The notes: generated by a model not told the origin, from the sequence alone. 64,000 nucleotides of DNA from Lutibacter maritimus (GCF_900116115.1 NZ_FOZP01000008.1:69501-133500); one strand, 5' to 3'; shown: positions 37,892-47,995, numbered from the stretch's first letter. Made by a program: numbers and translations.

Positions 37892-38863
37892 TTAATTTCT
37901 TTTTTTACTAAAGAGGCGTTTAAAAAAACCTTTTTTATTTTTAGTTGAATTTTTTTTAATAGGTGTGTTTTTAAAAATAATAGCATCTTGATGTTTATCT
38001 AATCGCCAAGAAATACCAGCTGAAGCATATACAAATGAATAATTATCAAAAAAATTTGTTCTTGCAGCTGCATCTACTTGTAGGTTTGGAGATATTAGAT
38101 AGGCTAAACCTGTTCCAAATTGTTGTTCTGGTGAATAATCTGTTTTAAATTTTCCATGATTTTCTATAAAAAATGACCAATTTTGGTTTACAGCATACGT
38201 TAAAGTAACAATGTATGAGTAATAATCATTTTCCGATCCAATTCTATCAGCTATTAAATTTGTAAGAAGCACTAATCTATCATTAAAATCATTTTGCAAA
38301 AGTAAGGCGCCTTTATAACTCATACCATCCTCAAAAATATTGCTATCAATAAATGCGTCTTTATGTAAAAATAATTCATTCACAAAAAAGTTTGTATGTA
38401 CACCACCATAAACTCCAACGGAAGGAATTAAACGTTTAAAATCAAATGCTGTTCTTTTTTTCCAACTTCTAATTTCTTTAGATCTATCGGCAAATTCTTG
38501 CTGATATACTAAGTATTTTGCTCCAATTGTTAAATCACTTATTCCATGAATAAAATAATTTTTGTCAAACGGACTTTTAACTTCATCAATTTGATAGGTT
38601 AAATTTAAATTCAATTCTAATTTTTCGTCAAACTTTCCATATCTTAAAAAAATATCACTTCCGTAAGATGATGGTCTGCCTAAAATAGATGGATTATTAC
38701 TTGATCTGTAAAAAAAATCAGCTTCAACTTGATACACATTAGTTCCAATACTATACGGACTTTCCGAAAATCCAGGACGTTTAGAATTAATTATTTCAGT
38801 ATATTGAGCACTAACAATTTGAAAACCAGTTATTGCAATTATTAACAAAAAATATCTTTTCAT
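37892..38863 (-). CDS. Outer-membrane beta-barrel of the MetA-pathway transporter family
   Basis: The 323-residue product has a signal peptide (1-19, ending QIVSAQ). Alternating beta-strands then begin with the family opening INSKRPGFSESPYSIGTNVYQVE and include the HGISDLTIGAKYLVY and GTGLAYLISPNLQVDAAART segments. The very basic tail (IKKNSTKNKKGFFKRLFSKK) is unusual for a barrel end and may be periplasmic. The family was named after a phenol-degradation locus, but no catabolic gene is near, so the substrate is unknown. First gene of the leftward run that ends at the acyltransferase. Confidence 0.8.
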   Translation of the reverse strand: MKRYFLLIIAITGFQIVSAQYTEIINSKRPGFSESPYSIGTNVYQVEADFFYRSSNNPSILGRPSSYGSDIFLRYGKFDEKLELNLNLTYQIDEVKSPFDKNYFIHGISDLTIGAKYLVYQQEFADRSKEIRSWKKRTAFDFKRLIPSVGVYGGVHTNFFVNELFLHKDAFIDSNIFEDGMSYKGALLLQNDFNDRLVLLTNLIADRIGSENDYYSYIVTLTYAVNQNWSFFIENHGKFKTDYSPEQQFGTGLAYLISPNLQVDAAARTNFFDNYSFVYASAGISWRLDKHQDAIIFKNTPIKKNSTKNKKGFFKRLFSKKRN

Positions 38864-38932
38864 AAAGTTTGTAGATTTGGCTGTAAATATAAGATTTTAT
38901 ATAATTAAACGTTTTAGTTACTCTCAAATTGT

Positions 38933-38940
38933 TATTTTTG
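38933..38940 (+). promoter_or_regulatory. -7 promoter element of the glycan operon
   Basis: TATTTTTG matches TAnnTTTG, 22 nt before the ATG of the DUF4834 gene. At the -33 distance the sequence is GTTTT rather than TTG. It is the best promoter candidate for the operon that runs to 47164. Confidence 0.5.
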
Positions 38941-38962
38941 AAAATTATAAATATTTTATGAA

Positions 38963-39217
38963 ATGGGATTGTTAAGAACAATAGCAATTATTCTAATTGT
39001 ATACTATGTATTTAAATTTATTAGCAAATATATTTTGCCATTATTTGTGCAAAAAATTGTAAAAGATGTTCAAAAAAAATACAACGAACAACAGCAAAAT
39101 CAATATAATGAAAATACAGGAAAAGTTGGCGAAACTGTAATTGCTAAAAAACCAAATGAACCAAAAAGCAACAAAGATGTAGGTGATTATGTTGATTACG
39201 AAGAAGTTAAAGACTAA
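38963..39217 (+). CDS. DUF4834 family protein
   Basis: The 84-residue product has one N-terminal membrane span (about 3-27, LRTIAIILIVYYVFKFISKY). A charged, Gln/Asn-rich cytosolic tail ends in VGDYVDYEEVKD, the pattern of DUF4834. The function is unknown. The next gene, yfhO-like, starts 3 nt after its stop, so it is probably the first gene of the surface-glycan operon. Confidence 0.85.
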   Translation: MGLLRTIAIILIVYYVFKFISKYILPLFVQKIVKDVQKKYNEQQQNQYNENTGKVGETVIAKKPNEPKSNKDVGDYVDYEEVKD

Positions 39218-39220
39218 TTT

Positions 39221-41647
39221 ATGAAAGATAATTTTAAAAAGCTTACTCCTTATTTTATTATAGTAATTGCCTTTGTATTAATTTCTGTAGCTTATTTTTC
39301 ACCGGTTCTTGAAGGCAAAAAAATATTCCAAAATGATATTAAGCATTTTATTGGAATGGCAAAAGAGGTGAACGATTTTAGAGCCGAAAATGGAGAAGAG
39401 CCCTATTGGACAAATGCTGCTTTTAGCGGAATGCCAACATATAATTTAAGTACAAAATACCCAAATAATTTTGTAAAAGCCTTAGATGATGTATTGCGTT
39501 TTTTACCAAGTCCTGCAGATTATTTATTCTTATATTTATTAAGTTTCTTTATACTTTTGACGGTTTTAAAAGTAGAATGGAAATTAGCACTTTTAGGAGC
39601 TTTAGCCTTCGGATTTTCAACATATTACATTATAATTTTAGGCGTTGGTCATAATGCAAAAGCACACGCAATTGCTTATATGCCAATGGTTTTATCGGGA
39701 ATTTTACTCACATTAAATAAAAACTATTTATGGGGATTTGTGCTAACCGCAATTGCAATGGCTTTGGAGGTAAGTGCTGGGCATCCGCAAATGACATATT
39801 ATTTATTATTTGCAGTTTTAATTCTTGGAATTGTTTACATAATTGATGCATATAAAGAAAAACAATTACCAGATTTTTTTAAAAGTATTGCTGTTTTGGT
39901 GGTTGCTGTGGTATTGGCAATTGGTGTAAATGCAACAAGTTTATTGGCAACCAAAGAATATGTAAATTACAGTACACGTGGAAAAAGTGAACTAACAATT
40001 AAGCCTGATGGAACTGAAAAAGAAAAAGTTAAAGGCTTATCAAAAGATTATATAACCGAATATAGTTACGGAATTGCAGAAACGTTTAATTTATTTATTC
40101 CTCGTTTTACAGGTGGAGGAAATTATGAAGATGTTGGATTAGATTCTAATATTTATCAGTTTTTAAAAGACAAAGCAGATCCACGTCAGGCAAAAGAATT
40201 TGCACAATATGCACCATTATATTGGGGAAAACAGCCAATTGTTGAAGCGCCAGCATATATTGGCGCCATACTCATATTTTTATTTGTTTTAGCTATTTTC
40301 TTAGTAAAAGGGAAACTCAAAAATTGGTTAGTTGCTGTAGTTATATTTTCAATTTTATTAAGTTGGGGAAAAAACTTTAATGTTTTAACCAATTTATTTA
40401 TTGACTATGTGCCAATGTACAATAAATTTAGAGCAGTTTCTTCTATTCAAGTATTAGCAGAAATGGCAATTCCAATATTAGCAATTTTAGGTTTAAAAGA
40501 TTGGTTTTCAAATAAACATGCCGTTGAAATTAAATTTAATGCCTTAAAAAAAGCATTGTATATTGTTGGAGGTTTAGCCTTAATATTTACCTTGTTTGGT
40601 ACTAGTTTATTTGCTTTTGAAGGTGTAAGAGATGAAAGTTATAATCAACTTTTACCAGGTTTATTAGATGCAATTATTGCTGATAGAAAAGCTGTTTTCT
40701 TTGCCGATAGTTTACGAACATTAATTTTGATTGTTGTTTCAGCAGGAGTTTTATGGTTATTTTTAAAAGATAAGATAAAGATAAATGCTACAATTCTGGT
40801 TTTGGGTATTTTAATTTTATTTGATTTAATTACTGTTGATAAACGATATGTAAATGCTGATGATTTTAAAAATGCTCGTGAAATTGATAAACCTTTTGTT
40901 GCTTCTGAAATTGATAAAGAAATACTAAAAGATACAACGTATTACAGAGTAGCTAATTTTGCGGTTGACCCAATGAATGATGGAAGTACTTCTTATTTTC
41001 ATAATTCAATTGGGGGTTATCACGCTGCAAAATTAGGAAGATATCAAGAGTTGTTCGATTTTCAAATTGCTAAAAATAATATGGAAGTGTTAAATATGCT
41101 AAACACTAAATATTTTATGTTTGAAGATGGTAATCAACGATTAAATGCACAACAAAACCCTGATGCAAATGGAAATGCTTGGTTTGTAAATACCATTAAA
41201 GTTGCTGAAAATGCAGATGAAGAAATTACAGGTTTAGATAGTTTAAAAACAAAATCAGAAGCAATAATAGATAAAAGATTTGTTACTGATAATTTTAGCA
41301 CTCAATTTGAAAAAGACTCTACAGCGACAATTAATTTGGTAAATTTTAAAGATAATCATTTAACATATAGCTCAAATACTTCTACAAATCAATTTGCAGT
41401 TTTTTCTGAAATATATTATAAAGATGGTTGGAATGCCTATATTGATGGTGTTTTAAAATCGTATTATAGAGTCAATTATGTGTTGAGAGGGATGGAAATT
41501 CCTGCAGGTAAACATACAATTGAGTTTAAATTTGAGCCAACAATCATAAAAAAAGGAAATACCATTGCATTAGTTTCGTCTGCCTTTTTATTGTTAATTG
41601 TTGTTGGATGGTTTTTTATAGATAAAAAGAAGAAAAATGTACGCTAA
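39221..41647 (+). CDS. YfhO family membrane protein
   Basis: The 808-residue product has about twelve membrane spans in residues 10-530, including one near the N terminus (FIIVIAFVLISVAYFSP). A large non-membrane domain (about 545-775) is followed by a last span near the C terminus. Conserved YfhO segments are NDIKHFIGMAKEVNDF, AAFSGMPTYNLSTKYP and the end SEIYYKDGWNAYIDG. The B. subtilis relative is thought to attach sugars to lipoteichoic acid, and the architecture resembles GT-C glycosyltransferases. Here it would act on a surface glycan or lipid-linked sugar (inference). Its end overlaps the methyltransferase gene by 11 nt. Confidence 0.9.
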   Translation: MKDNFKKLTPYFIIVIAFVLISVAYFSPVLEGKKIFQNDIKHFIGMAKEVNDFRAENGEEPYWTNAAFSGMPTYNLSTKYPNNFVKALDDVLRFLPSPADYLFLYLLSFFILLTVLKVEWKLALLGALAFGFSTYYIIILGVGHNAKAHAIAYMPMVLSGILLTLNKNYLWGFVLTAIAMALEVSAGHPQMTYYLLFAVLILGIVYIIDAYKEKQLPDFFKSIAVLVVAVVLAIGVNATSLLATKEYVNYSTRGKSELTIKPDGTEKEKVKGLSKDYITEYSYGIAETFNLFIPRFTGGGNYEDVGLDSNIYQFLKDKADPRQAKEFAQYAPLYWGKQPIVEAPAYIGAILIFLFVLAIFLVKGKLKNWLVAVVIFSILLSWGKNFNVLTNLFIDYVPMYNKFRAVSSIQVLAEMAIPILAILGLKDWFSNKHAVEIKFNALKKALYIVGGLALIFTLFGTSLFAFEGVRDESYNQLLPGLLDAIIADRKAVFFADSLRTLILIVVSAGVLWLFLKDKIKINATILVLGILILFDLITVDKRYVNADDFKNAREIDKPFVASEIDKEILKDTTYYRVANFAVDPMNDGSTSYFHNSIGGYHAAKLGRYQELFDFQIAKNNMEVLNMLNTKYFMFEDGNQRLNAQQNPDANGNAWFVNTIKVAENADEEITGLDSLKTKSEAIIDKRFVTDNFSTQFEKDSTATINLVNFKDNHLTYSSNTSTNQFAVFSEIYYKDGWNAYIDGVLKSYYRVNYVLRGMEIPAGKHTIEFKFEPTIIKKGNTIALVSSAFLLLIVVGWFFIDKKKKNVR

Positions 41648-42152
41648 AATACCATCAAAACGTTATAAACATACGTTGGAATTTTTACAAGCTGTTTTAC
41701 CAGCACCAGCAACAATTTTAGATTTGGGTGTTCGCAATCCATTTTCTGAAATTATGGAACAAAATGGTTATACAGTTATTAATACGTTGGGTGAAGATTT
41801 AGATGAATTGCCAGAAATTGTAAGAAAACATACAGTTGATGCTGTAACTGCCTTTGAAATTTTTGAACATTTACTATCACCTTACGAAGTATTAAAAGCT
41901 ATTGAATCAAAAAAAATAATAGCAACCATTCCATTAAATTTATGGTTTGCAAAAGCATACAGAAGTAAAACTGATATGCGTGATAGACATTATCATGAGT
42001 TTGAAGATTGGCAATTTAATTGGCTCATTGAAAAAACGGGTTGGACAATTAAAAAAACACAAAAGTGGACTAGCCCTGTCAATAAAATTGGAATTAGACC
42101 AATTTTACGAATGTTCACACCAAGATACTACGCGATTTACGCCGAAAAATAG
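41637..42152 (+). CDS. SAM-dependent methyltransferase (class I)
   Basis: The 171-residue product is a short Rossmann-type methyltransferase. It has ATILDLGVRNPFSEIMEQNG as motif I, DAVTAFEIFEHLLSPYEVL as the acidic/catalytic region and the KIIATIPLN strand. It lacks an extra substrate domain. Its place between a YfhO protein and two glycosyltransferases suggests methylation of a sugar or glycan end, which is inferred. The start codon lies inside the end of the yfhO-like gene, and the next gene follows after 5 nt. Confidence 0.85.
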   Translation: MYAKIPSKRYKHTLEFLQAVLPAPATILDLGVRNPFSEIMEQNGYTVINTLGEDLDELPEIVRKHTVDAVTAFEIFEHLLSPYEVLKAIESKKIIATIPLNLWFAKAYRSKTDMRDRHYHEFEDWQFNWLIEKTGWTIKKTQKWTSPVNKIGIRPILRMFTPRYYAIYAEK

Positions 42153-42157
42153 ATACA

Positions 42158-43348
42158 ATGCGCATAGGAATGATTTTAGACAAAACATTTCCACCTGATC
42201 CAAGAGTGGCAAATGAAGCTATTTCATTAATTGAAAATGGCCATGAAGTATTTTTGTTTTGTTTAAAATATGCTGATGAACTAAAAAATGAAACTATTAA
42301 CGGTATTCAAGTAAAGCGTTATAAATCTAATAAATTTATTTATAAATCGTCTGCACTTGCCTATACAATTCCAATTTATTCAAAATTATTAGTCAAAAAA
42401 ATCTACCATTTTTTAGTAAAAAACGCTATTGAAGTTATTCATATTCACGACATTCAGATTGCTGAAGCTGTTTTTACTGCAAACAAAAAATTGAATTTAA
42501 AAACAGTGCAGGATTTGCATGAAAACAGACCTGAAATCATGAAATTTTATCCACATTTACAGAAATTTCCTGGAAAGTTTTTAATTTCTTCAATAAAATG
42601 GAAAGCAAAAGAAGAAGAATTTATAAAAAAAGCAGATGCCGTTGTTGTTGTAACTGAAGAATCTAAGGAAGAGATAGTTAGTAGAGTAGGGAAAGATTCA
42701 CAATCAATTGTGGTTGTTCCAAATACGGTTCATAAATCATATTTTACAAAGGCAGAAATTAACCAAAGTATTATTGAAAAATATAAACATAATTTTATGT
42801 TGTTATATGTTGGTGATACTGGTTTAAGAAGAGGTTTGCAAACAGCTATTGAAAGTGTTGCTGTTTTAAAAGATAAAATTCCATCAATAAAATTGGTAAT
42901 TGTTGGTAGTAATACCTCTGATATTTTTTTAAAACAACAGGCGGAAGATTTGGACATTGAAAAATATGTAGATTTTGAAGGTTGGCAAAACGAAAAATTA
43001 TTTCCATCGTATATTTTAGCTAGTTCGGTTTGTATTTCGCCACTACATAGAAATTTACACCACGATACCACGTACGCAAATAAAATATTTCAATACATGA
43101 GTTTTGGAAAACCATTATTGGTGAGCGATGCTTTATCTCAAAAAAATATTGTTGAAAAAGCAAATGCTGGTTTGGTACATAAAGCTGAAAATAGTATAGA
43201 TTTTACAGAAAAAGTATTGGAATTATTTTATGTAAAAGTGTTACAAACTAAATTTGGTGAAAGCGGAAAGGCATTTATTGAAAATGAATTTAACTGGGAA
43301 AAAACTTCAGAAAAACTGATAGAATTATATCAAAATTTTAATCAATGA
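42158..43348 (+). CDS. Glycosyltransferase, GT4 type
   Basis: The 396-residue product has a GT-B fold. Its N-terminal half starts MRIGMILDKTFPPDPRVANE and contains VIHIHDIQIAEAVF and VQDLHENRPEIMKFYP. The C-terminal half has MLLYVGDTGLRRGLQTAIES and the donor-binding segment NKIFQYMSFGKPLLVSD. It should transfer a sugar from a nucleotide donor to a growing surface glycan; donor and acceptor are unknown. Its last 4 nt overlap the next gene (ATGA). Confidence 0.93.
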   Translation: MRIGMILDKTFPPDPRVANEAISLIENGHEVFLFCLKYADELKNETINGIQVKRYKSNKFIYKSSALAYTIPIYSKLLVKKIYHFLVKNAIEVIHIHDIQIAEAVFTANKKLNLKTVQDLHENRPEIMKFYPHLQKFPGKFLISSIKWKAKEEEFIKKADAVVVVTEESKEEIVSRVGKDSQSIVVVPNTVHKSYFTKAEINQSIIEKYKHNFMLLYVGDTGLRRGLQTAIESVAVLKDKIPSIKLVIVGSNTSDIFLKQQAEDLDIEKYVDFEGWQNEKLFPSYILASSVCISPLHRNLHHDTTYANKIFQYMSFGKPLLVSDALSQKNIVEKANAGLVHKAENSIDFTEKVLELFYVKVLQTKFGESGKAFIENEFNWEKTSEKLIELYQNFNQ

Positions 43349-44619
43349 AAAAAGCACTGATAATTACATATTATTGGCCGCCAGCCGGTGGTTCTGGAGT
43401 GCAGCGTTGGTTAAAATTTGTAAAATATTTTCGTGATTTTGGTATTGAACCCATTGTTTATACGGTTGAAAATGCCAATTACCCAATTCAAGATGCTTCA
43501 TTACAAAAAGATATTCCAAACGAAATAGAAATACTAAAACAACCAATTTGGGAACCAAATAATTTACTTTCATTCTTCGGAAAAAAGAAAACTGAAAGTG
43601 CCGGATTTTTAAATCCAAACCCAACTTTTTTTGGGAAAATACTACAATATATTCGTGCAAATTATTTTATTCCTGATGCTCGTAAATTTTGGGTGAAACC
43701 TTCCGTTAAATTTTTAAAGGAATACATTTCAAAAAATAATATTGATGTAGTAATAACTACAGGTCCGCCTCATAGTTTACATTTAATTGGTTTACAATTA
43801 AAACAACAATTAGGAATAAAATGGATTTCAGATTTTAGAGATCCTTGGACGGAAATAGATTATTTTCATCAGTTACCTTTATCAAAAAAAGCGATTAAAA
43901 AACATCATCAATTAGAGCAAAATGTATTGAAATTATCTGATGCTGTGTTGGTTGTAGGCGAAACAATGAAACAGAATTATCAGCCATTTAACAAAAATAT
44001 TTTTGTTGTAACCAATGGTTTTGATGGTGAGGTTCAAGATAATAATATGTTGGATAAAAAGTTTACTTTAACACATATTGGTTTAATGAATGCAGATAGA
44101 AATCCTGTAATGTTGTGGAAAGTTTTAGCTGAAATACTTTTAGAAAACACTGATTTTGCGTTGGATTTTCAGTTGAAGTTAATTGGAAAAGTTGATGATT
44201 CAGTTAAAAATGATATTGAGAAATTCAGACTTTCAAAAAATGTGAGTTTAATTGATTATGTTTCTCATAATGAGGTGGTTGAATTTCAAAAAAAATCACA
44301 AGTTTTGTTGTTGATTGTAAACAATGTGCCAAGTGCAAAAGGTATTCTTACGGGTAAAATATTTGAATATTTAATGGCAAAACGTCCAATTTTGGCAATT
44401 GCTCCAGCCAATGGAGATTTAGCCGAAATACTAAATAATTCTAATGCCGGAAAGGTTATTGATTTTAATGATGAAATTAGTTTAAAAAACCATATTTTAG
44501 AGTTGTATTCACAGTTTAAAAATGGGAATTTAACCATTAATTCAAATGGAATAAATAAGTTTCATAGAAAAGAATTGACTAAAAAAGTGGTAGAAATAAT
44601 TAATCAAATTACTACATGA
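43345..44619 (+). CDS. Glycosyltransferase, GT4-like
   Basis: The 424-residue GT-B protein begins ALIITYYWPPAGGSGVQRWL, the usual family opening. It contains DVVITTGPPHSLHLIGLQL, KWISDFRDPWTE and the C-terminal KIFEYLMAKRPILAIAPANG nucleotide-sugar segment. The DFRDPWT motif is common in Bacteroidetes exopolysaccharide transferases. The exact sugar is unknown. It overlaps both neighbours by 4 nt (ATGA junctions), which indicates tight translational coupling. Confidence 0.93.
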   Translation: MKKALIITYYWPPAGGSGVQRWLKFVKYFRDFGIEPIVYTVENANYPIQDASLQKDIPNEIEILKQPIWEPNNLLSFFGKKKTESAGFLNPNPTFFGKILQYIRANYFIPDARKFWVKPSVKFLKEYISKNNIDVVITTGPPHSLHLIGLQLKQQLGIKWISDFRDPWTEIDYFHQLPLSKKAIKKHHQLEQNVLKLSDAVLVVGETMKQNYQPFNKNIFVVTNGFDGEVQDNNMLDKKFTLTHIGLMNADRNPVMLWKVLAEILLENTDFALDFQLKLIGKVDDSVKNDIEKFRLSKNVSLIDYVSHNEVVEFQKKSQVLLLIVNNVPSAKGILTGKIFEYLMAKRPILAIAPANGDLAEILNNSNAGKVIDFNDEISLKNHILELYSQFKNGNLTINSNGINKFHRKELTKKVVEIINQITT

Positions 44620-45695
44620 AAAAAATTGTAACCATTTTGGGAGCTCGTCCACAATTTGTAAAAGCTGCCGTTTTAAGCAGAATAATTTCTAATCATAATG
44701 ATTTTGAAGAAGTGATTGTGCATACTGGGCAACATTATGATGCAAATATGAGCGACATTTTTTTTAGTGAAATGGAAATTCCAAAGCCAACATATAACTT
44801 GGCAATAAACGGATTAGGTCACGGTGCTATGACTGGACAAATGTTGCAAAAAATTGAAGAAGTTTTAATTGCAGAAAAACCAGATGCAGTTGTAGTTTTT
44901 GGTGATACAAATTCCACATTAGCCGGTGCATTGGCAGCAAAAAAGTTGCACATAAAAGTAATTCATATTGAAGCTGGTTTACGCTCTTTTAATATGAAAA
45001 TGCCCGAAGAAATTAATAGAATTTTAACTGATAGAATTTCTGATTTATTGTTATGCCCAACAGATAGTGCTATTGATAATTTGGTGAATGAAGGCTTTGA
45101 AAATATGCCATCAAAAATTATAAAAAGTGGTGATATTATGAAAGATGCTGTGGAATATTACAGTCAATTTTCACAAGAAAAATCTACCATTATTTCTGAT
45201 TTAAATTTGAAGAAAAATGAATTTGTACTAGCGACAATTCATCGTCAAGAAAACACCGATGATTTGGTAAATTTAAATTCCATTTTTGCAGGTTTAGAAA
45301 CTATTGGTAAAGAAAAAACAGTGGTTTTACCATTGCATCCTAGAACTAAAGCAATTTTAAAATCAAATAATTTAAACTTCAATATAAAAGTAATTGATCC
45401 GGTTGGTTATTTTGATATGTTAGAATTACTAAAGAATTGTAATTTGGTAATTACTGATAGTGGAGGACTTCAAAAGGAAGCATTTTTCAATAAAAAGCAT
45501 TGTATAATTGCCCGAGAAGAAACAGAATGGATTGAACTGGTTACTAATGGATTTGCTAAAATGGTTGGTAGCGATGCTGTTAAAATGGTAAAGGCTTTTA
45601 TTGCATTTCAAGATTCAACCGCTAATTTTAAAATGGATTTATATGGAGCCAATGTTGGTGAAAATATGTACAAAGAAATACTAAAAATACTCTAA
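44616..45695 (+). CDS. wecB: UDP-N-acetylglucosamine 2-epimerase (non-hydrolysing)
   Basis: WecB converts UDP-GlcNAc to UDP-ManNAc, a donor precursor for surface polysaccharides. The 359-residue product has the family motifs ILGARPQFVKAAVLSRI, HTGQHYDANMSDIFF, VFGDTNSTLAGALAA, IHIEAGLRSFNMKMPEE, HRQENTDD and VITDSGGLQKEAFF. A related epimerase such as UDP-2,3-diacetamido type (WbpI) is possible. No wecC dehydrogenase is in the window. The stop codon shares one base with the flippase start. Confidence 0.92.
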   Translation: MKKIVTILGARPQFVKAAVLSRIISNHNDFEEVIVHTGQHYDANMSDIFFSEMEIPKPTYNLAINGLGHGAMTGQMLQKIEEVLIAEKPDAVVVFGDTNSTLAGALAAKKLHIKVIHIEAGLRSFNMKMPEEINRILTDRISDLLLCPTDSAIDNLVNEGFENMPSKIIKSGDIMKDAVEYYSQFSQEKSTIISDLNLKKNEFVLATIHRQENTDDLVNLNSIFAGLETIGKEKTVVLPLHPRTKAILKSNNLNFNIKVIDPVGYFDMLELLKNCNLVITDSGGLQKEAFFNKKHCIIAREETEWIELVTNGFAKMVGSDAVKMVKAFIAFQDSTANFKMDLYGANVGENMYKEILKIL

Positions 45696-47164
45696 TGGGA
45701 ATTGTATTAAAACAATCTTTTATTAATACCATCATTCTATTTTTAGGATTTGGAGTTGGCGGTATTAATGTGTTGTTTTTATATACTCACTTTTTGCATG
45801 CAGACTATTTTGGCTTAATTACTTTTTTACTTTCTGCAGCAAATATTTTATTACCGCTTTTGGTTTTTGGGATGCAAAATACCATTATTAAGTATTATTC
45901 ATCCTACAAAACGAAGTTTGAGCGCGATAATTTTTTAGCAACAACATTAGTAATTCCGTTATTTATAATTATTCCGTTAGCTTTAATAGGAACTTTAATT
46001 TATGAAAACATTGCCAATTGGATTTCAGAAGAAAACCCTATAATAAAAAATTATACCTATTTAATTTTTATTACCGCCATTTTTATGGGCTATTTTGAAG
46101 TTTTTTATGCGTGGACAAAAGTGCATTTAAAATCGGTTTTTGGAAATTTTATTAAAGAATTATTTCCGCGTATTTGCACCTCATTTTTATTGGTGGCTGT
46201 GTATTTAAAATGGTTAACAAATGAGCAGTTTATTTATAGCGTTGTAGTTGTTTACGGTTTAAGTACGCTTATTATGATGTTGTATGCGTTTTATGTGTAT
46301 AAACCAACGCTTAAATTTGTGTTGCCAAATAATATAAAGGAAATAATGTCCTTTTCATTTTATATAATTGTTGCAGGTTCAGCCGCTGGAATTTTGCTTG
46401 AAATAGACAAATTTATGATTCCTCAAATGGAAAAAATAGCACAAGTTGCTTATTATTCTGTGGGAATTTATATTGCAAGTGTTATTGCAATTCCTACACG
46501 TGCAATGCAACAAATTACAAGCCCTATTACTGCAAAAGATATGAATGATGATAATTATGTAGAAGTTGAAAAAATGTACCAACAAACTTCTATAAATTTA
46601 TTAATTGTTGGTGGGTTATTTTTCTTGCTGATTAATTTAAACATAAATGATATGTATGAATTAATTAATAAACCAGAATATACAAAAGGTGTTTGGGTAG
46701 TGTTAATAATATCATTATCAAAATTAGTAGAATTAGCTTTAGGAACAGGAAATGCTATTTTAGTAAATTCTGTGTATTACAAAATATTCTTCTATTTGTC
46801 AATTGCAATGGCTGTTACAGTAATATTTTTAAACAAGTGGTTAATAGCATTAATTGGTATTGATGGCGCAGCACTTGCAACTTTAATAGTTATGGTTGTG
46901 TATAGCGTAATTAAAATATTTTACATAAAGTCTAAATTTAAAATCCAGCCATTTAGCATTCAAACAATTAAAATTTCAATTGTTCTTTCTGTGGTTTTTA
47001 TAATTTTTTATTTTTGGAATTTTCCTTTCCATCCCATTATAAATATGGGAATAAAAGGAATTTTAATTTCAGGAGTTTATATTTTTTTAATCAATCAATT
47101 TAAAATTTCAAAAGAACTGAATGAATTGTTTCTTAAGCTTTTAAAAAAACAAAAAAACCACTAA
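45695..47164 (+). CDS. Polysaccharide flippase (Wzx/MATE-like)
   Basis: The 489-residue protein has about fourteen membrane spans, as expected for an MVF/MATE-type oligosaccharide flippase. It starts GIVLKQSFINTIILFLGFGVGG and has DYFGLITFLLSAANILLPLLVFG, typical of Wzx proteins in Bacteroidetes. It should move a lipid-linked glycan across the inner membrane. No Wzy polymerase or ligase is in the operon. A terminator hairpin overlaps its stop codon. Confidence 0.92.
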   Translation: MGIVLKQSFINTIILFLGFGVGGINVLFLYTHFLHADYFGLITFLLSAANILLPLLVFGMQNTIIKYYSSYKTKFERDNFLATTLVIPLFIIIPLALIGTLIYENIANWISEENPIIKNYTYLIFITAIFMGYFEVFYAWTKVHLKSVFGNFIKELFPRICTSFLLVAVYLKWLTNEQFIYSVVVVYGLSTLIMMLYAFYVYKPTLKFVLPNNIKEIMSFSFYIIVAGSAAGILLEIDKFMIPQMEKIAQVAYYSVGIYIASVIAIPTRAMQQITSPITAKDMNDDNYVEVEKMYQQTSINLLIVGGLFFLLINLNINDMYELINKPEYTKGVWVVLIISLSKLVELALGTGNAILVNSVYYKIFFYLSIAMAVTVIFLNKWLIALIGIDGAALATLIVMVVYSVIKIFYIKSKFKIQPFSIQTIKISIVLSVVFIIFYFWNFPFHPIINMGIKGILISGVYIFLINQFKISKELNELFLKLLKKQKNH

Positions 47165-47186
47165 CATTTTGTGCTAGTGGTCTTTT
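47150..47186 (+). terminator. Terminator of the glycan operon
   Basis: The arms accacta (47157-47163) and tagtggt (47175-47181) pair around an 11-nt loop, with an A tract before and cttttat after. The left arm includes part of the flippase stop codon. Confidence 0.75.
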
Positions 47187-47338
47187 ATAAAAAATTAAGA
47201 TTACTCTTAACTTTCAGCAGTGTTATATATCTAATTTCAATTCAAATTTACATTTATTGTTGCTCATGAATTGTAATTAAAGTTACCGTATGAGCCTATT
47301 TTATTGATATATTTAGCATTTTTAATTTAAACTTTAAG

Positions 47339-47953
47339 ATGGATTATATTTTACACGTATTTTATGGGATAATAATGGCATATTTTGGATTAATATCACC
47401 AGGAATGTTAAATATGACAGCGTTAAAAATTAGAATTAATAATGGAATTTCAGAAAGTGTTAAGTTTGCAATTGGCGCATCTGTAATTGTATTTATACAA
47501 GCAGGAATAGCCTTGTATTTTGCCGATTATTTTAATAAAAATCCACAAATTATTGAACGATTAAAAATTGCTGGTGTCGTGGTATTTTTAATGCTTTCAA
47601 TTTTTTTCTTATATCTTTCCAGAAAGGAATTAAATCCAAAAGCGTCCAATACAAAAGGGAACTATTTTTTAAAAGGAATTGGAATGTCATCCATTAATAT
47701 GTTAGGAATTCCATTTTATTTAGGAATTAGCATATTTTTAGCTGCTGAAAACAAGATTTTAATAGAGCAACCGTATATAATTTTGTTTGTTTTTGGTGCT
47801 TCAATTGGTTCGTTTTTATTGTTTAGCACTTATATAATATTCGCTAAATATATAAGCGATAAGGTTTCTTTTATTGCCAAAAATATTAATTTGATATTAA
47901 GTATACTGTTTTTAGGATTAGGAATATTTACTCTGGTTAAAATATTATTTTAA
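47339..47953 (+). CDS. LysE family translocator
   Basis: The 204-residue membrane protein has six predicted spans. The family opening GLISPGMLNMTALKIRINNG matches the LysE/RhtB pattern (PGPxN-type loop, here SPGMLNM). Members export amino acids or related small molecules; the substrate is unknown. The 174-nt region upstream (47165-47338) holds the glycan-operon terminator and an AT-rich stretch with only a near-consensus TATATTTA. Confidence 0.87.
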   Translation: MDYILHVFYGIIMAYFGLISPGMLNMTALKIRINNGISESVKFAIGASVIVFIQAGIALYFADYFNKNPQIIERLKIAGVVVFLMLSIFFLYLSRKELNPKASNTKGNYFLKGIGMSSINMLGIPFYLGISIFLAAENKILIEQPYIILFVFGASIGSFLLFSTYIIFAKYISDKVSFIAKNINLILSILFLGLGIFTLVKILF

Positions 47954-47995
47954 AATTATTTTATATTTACAAATCTTAAAATTTTCCTAGCAATT

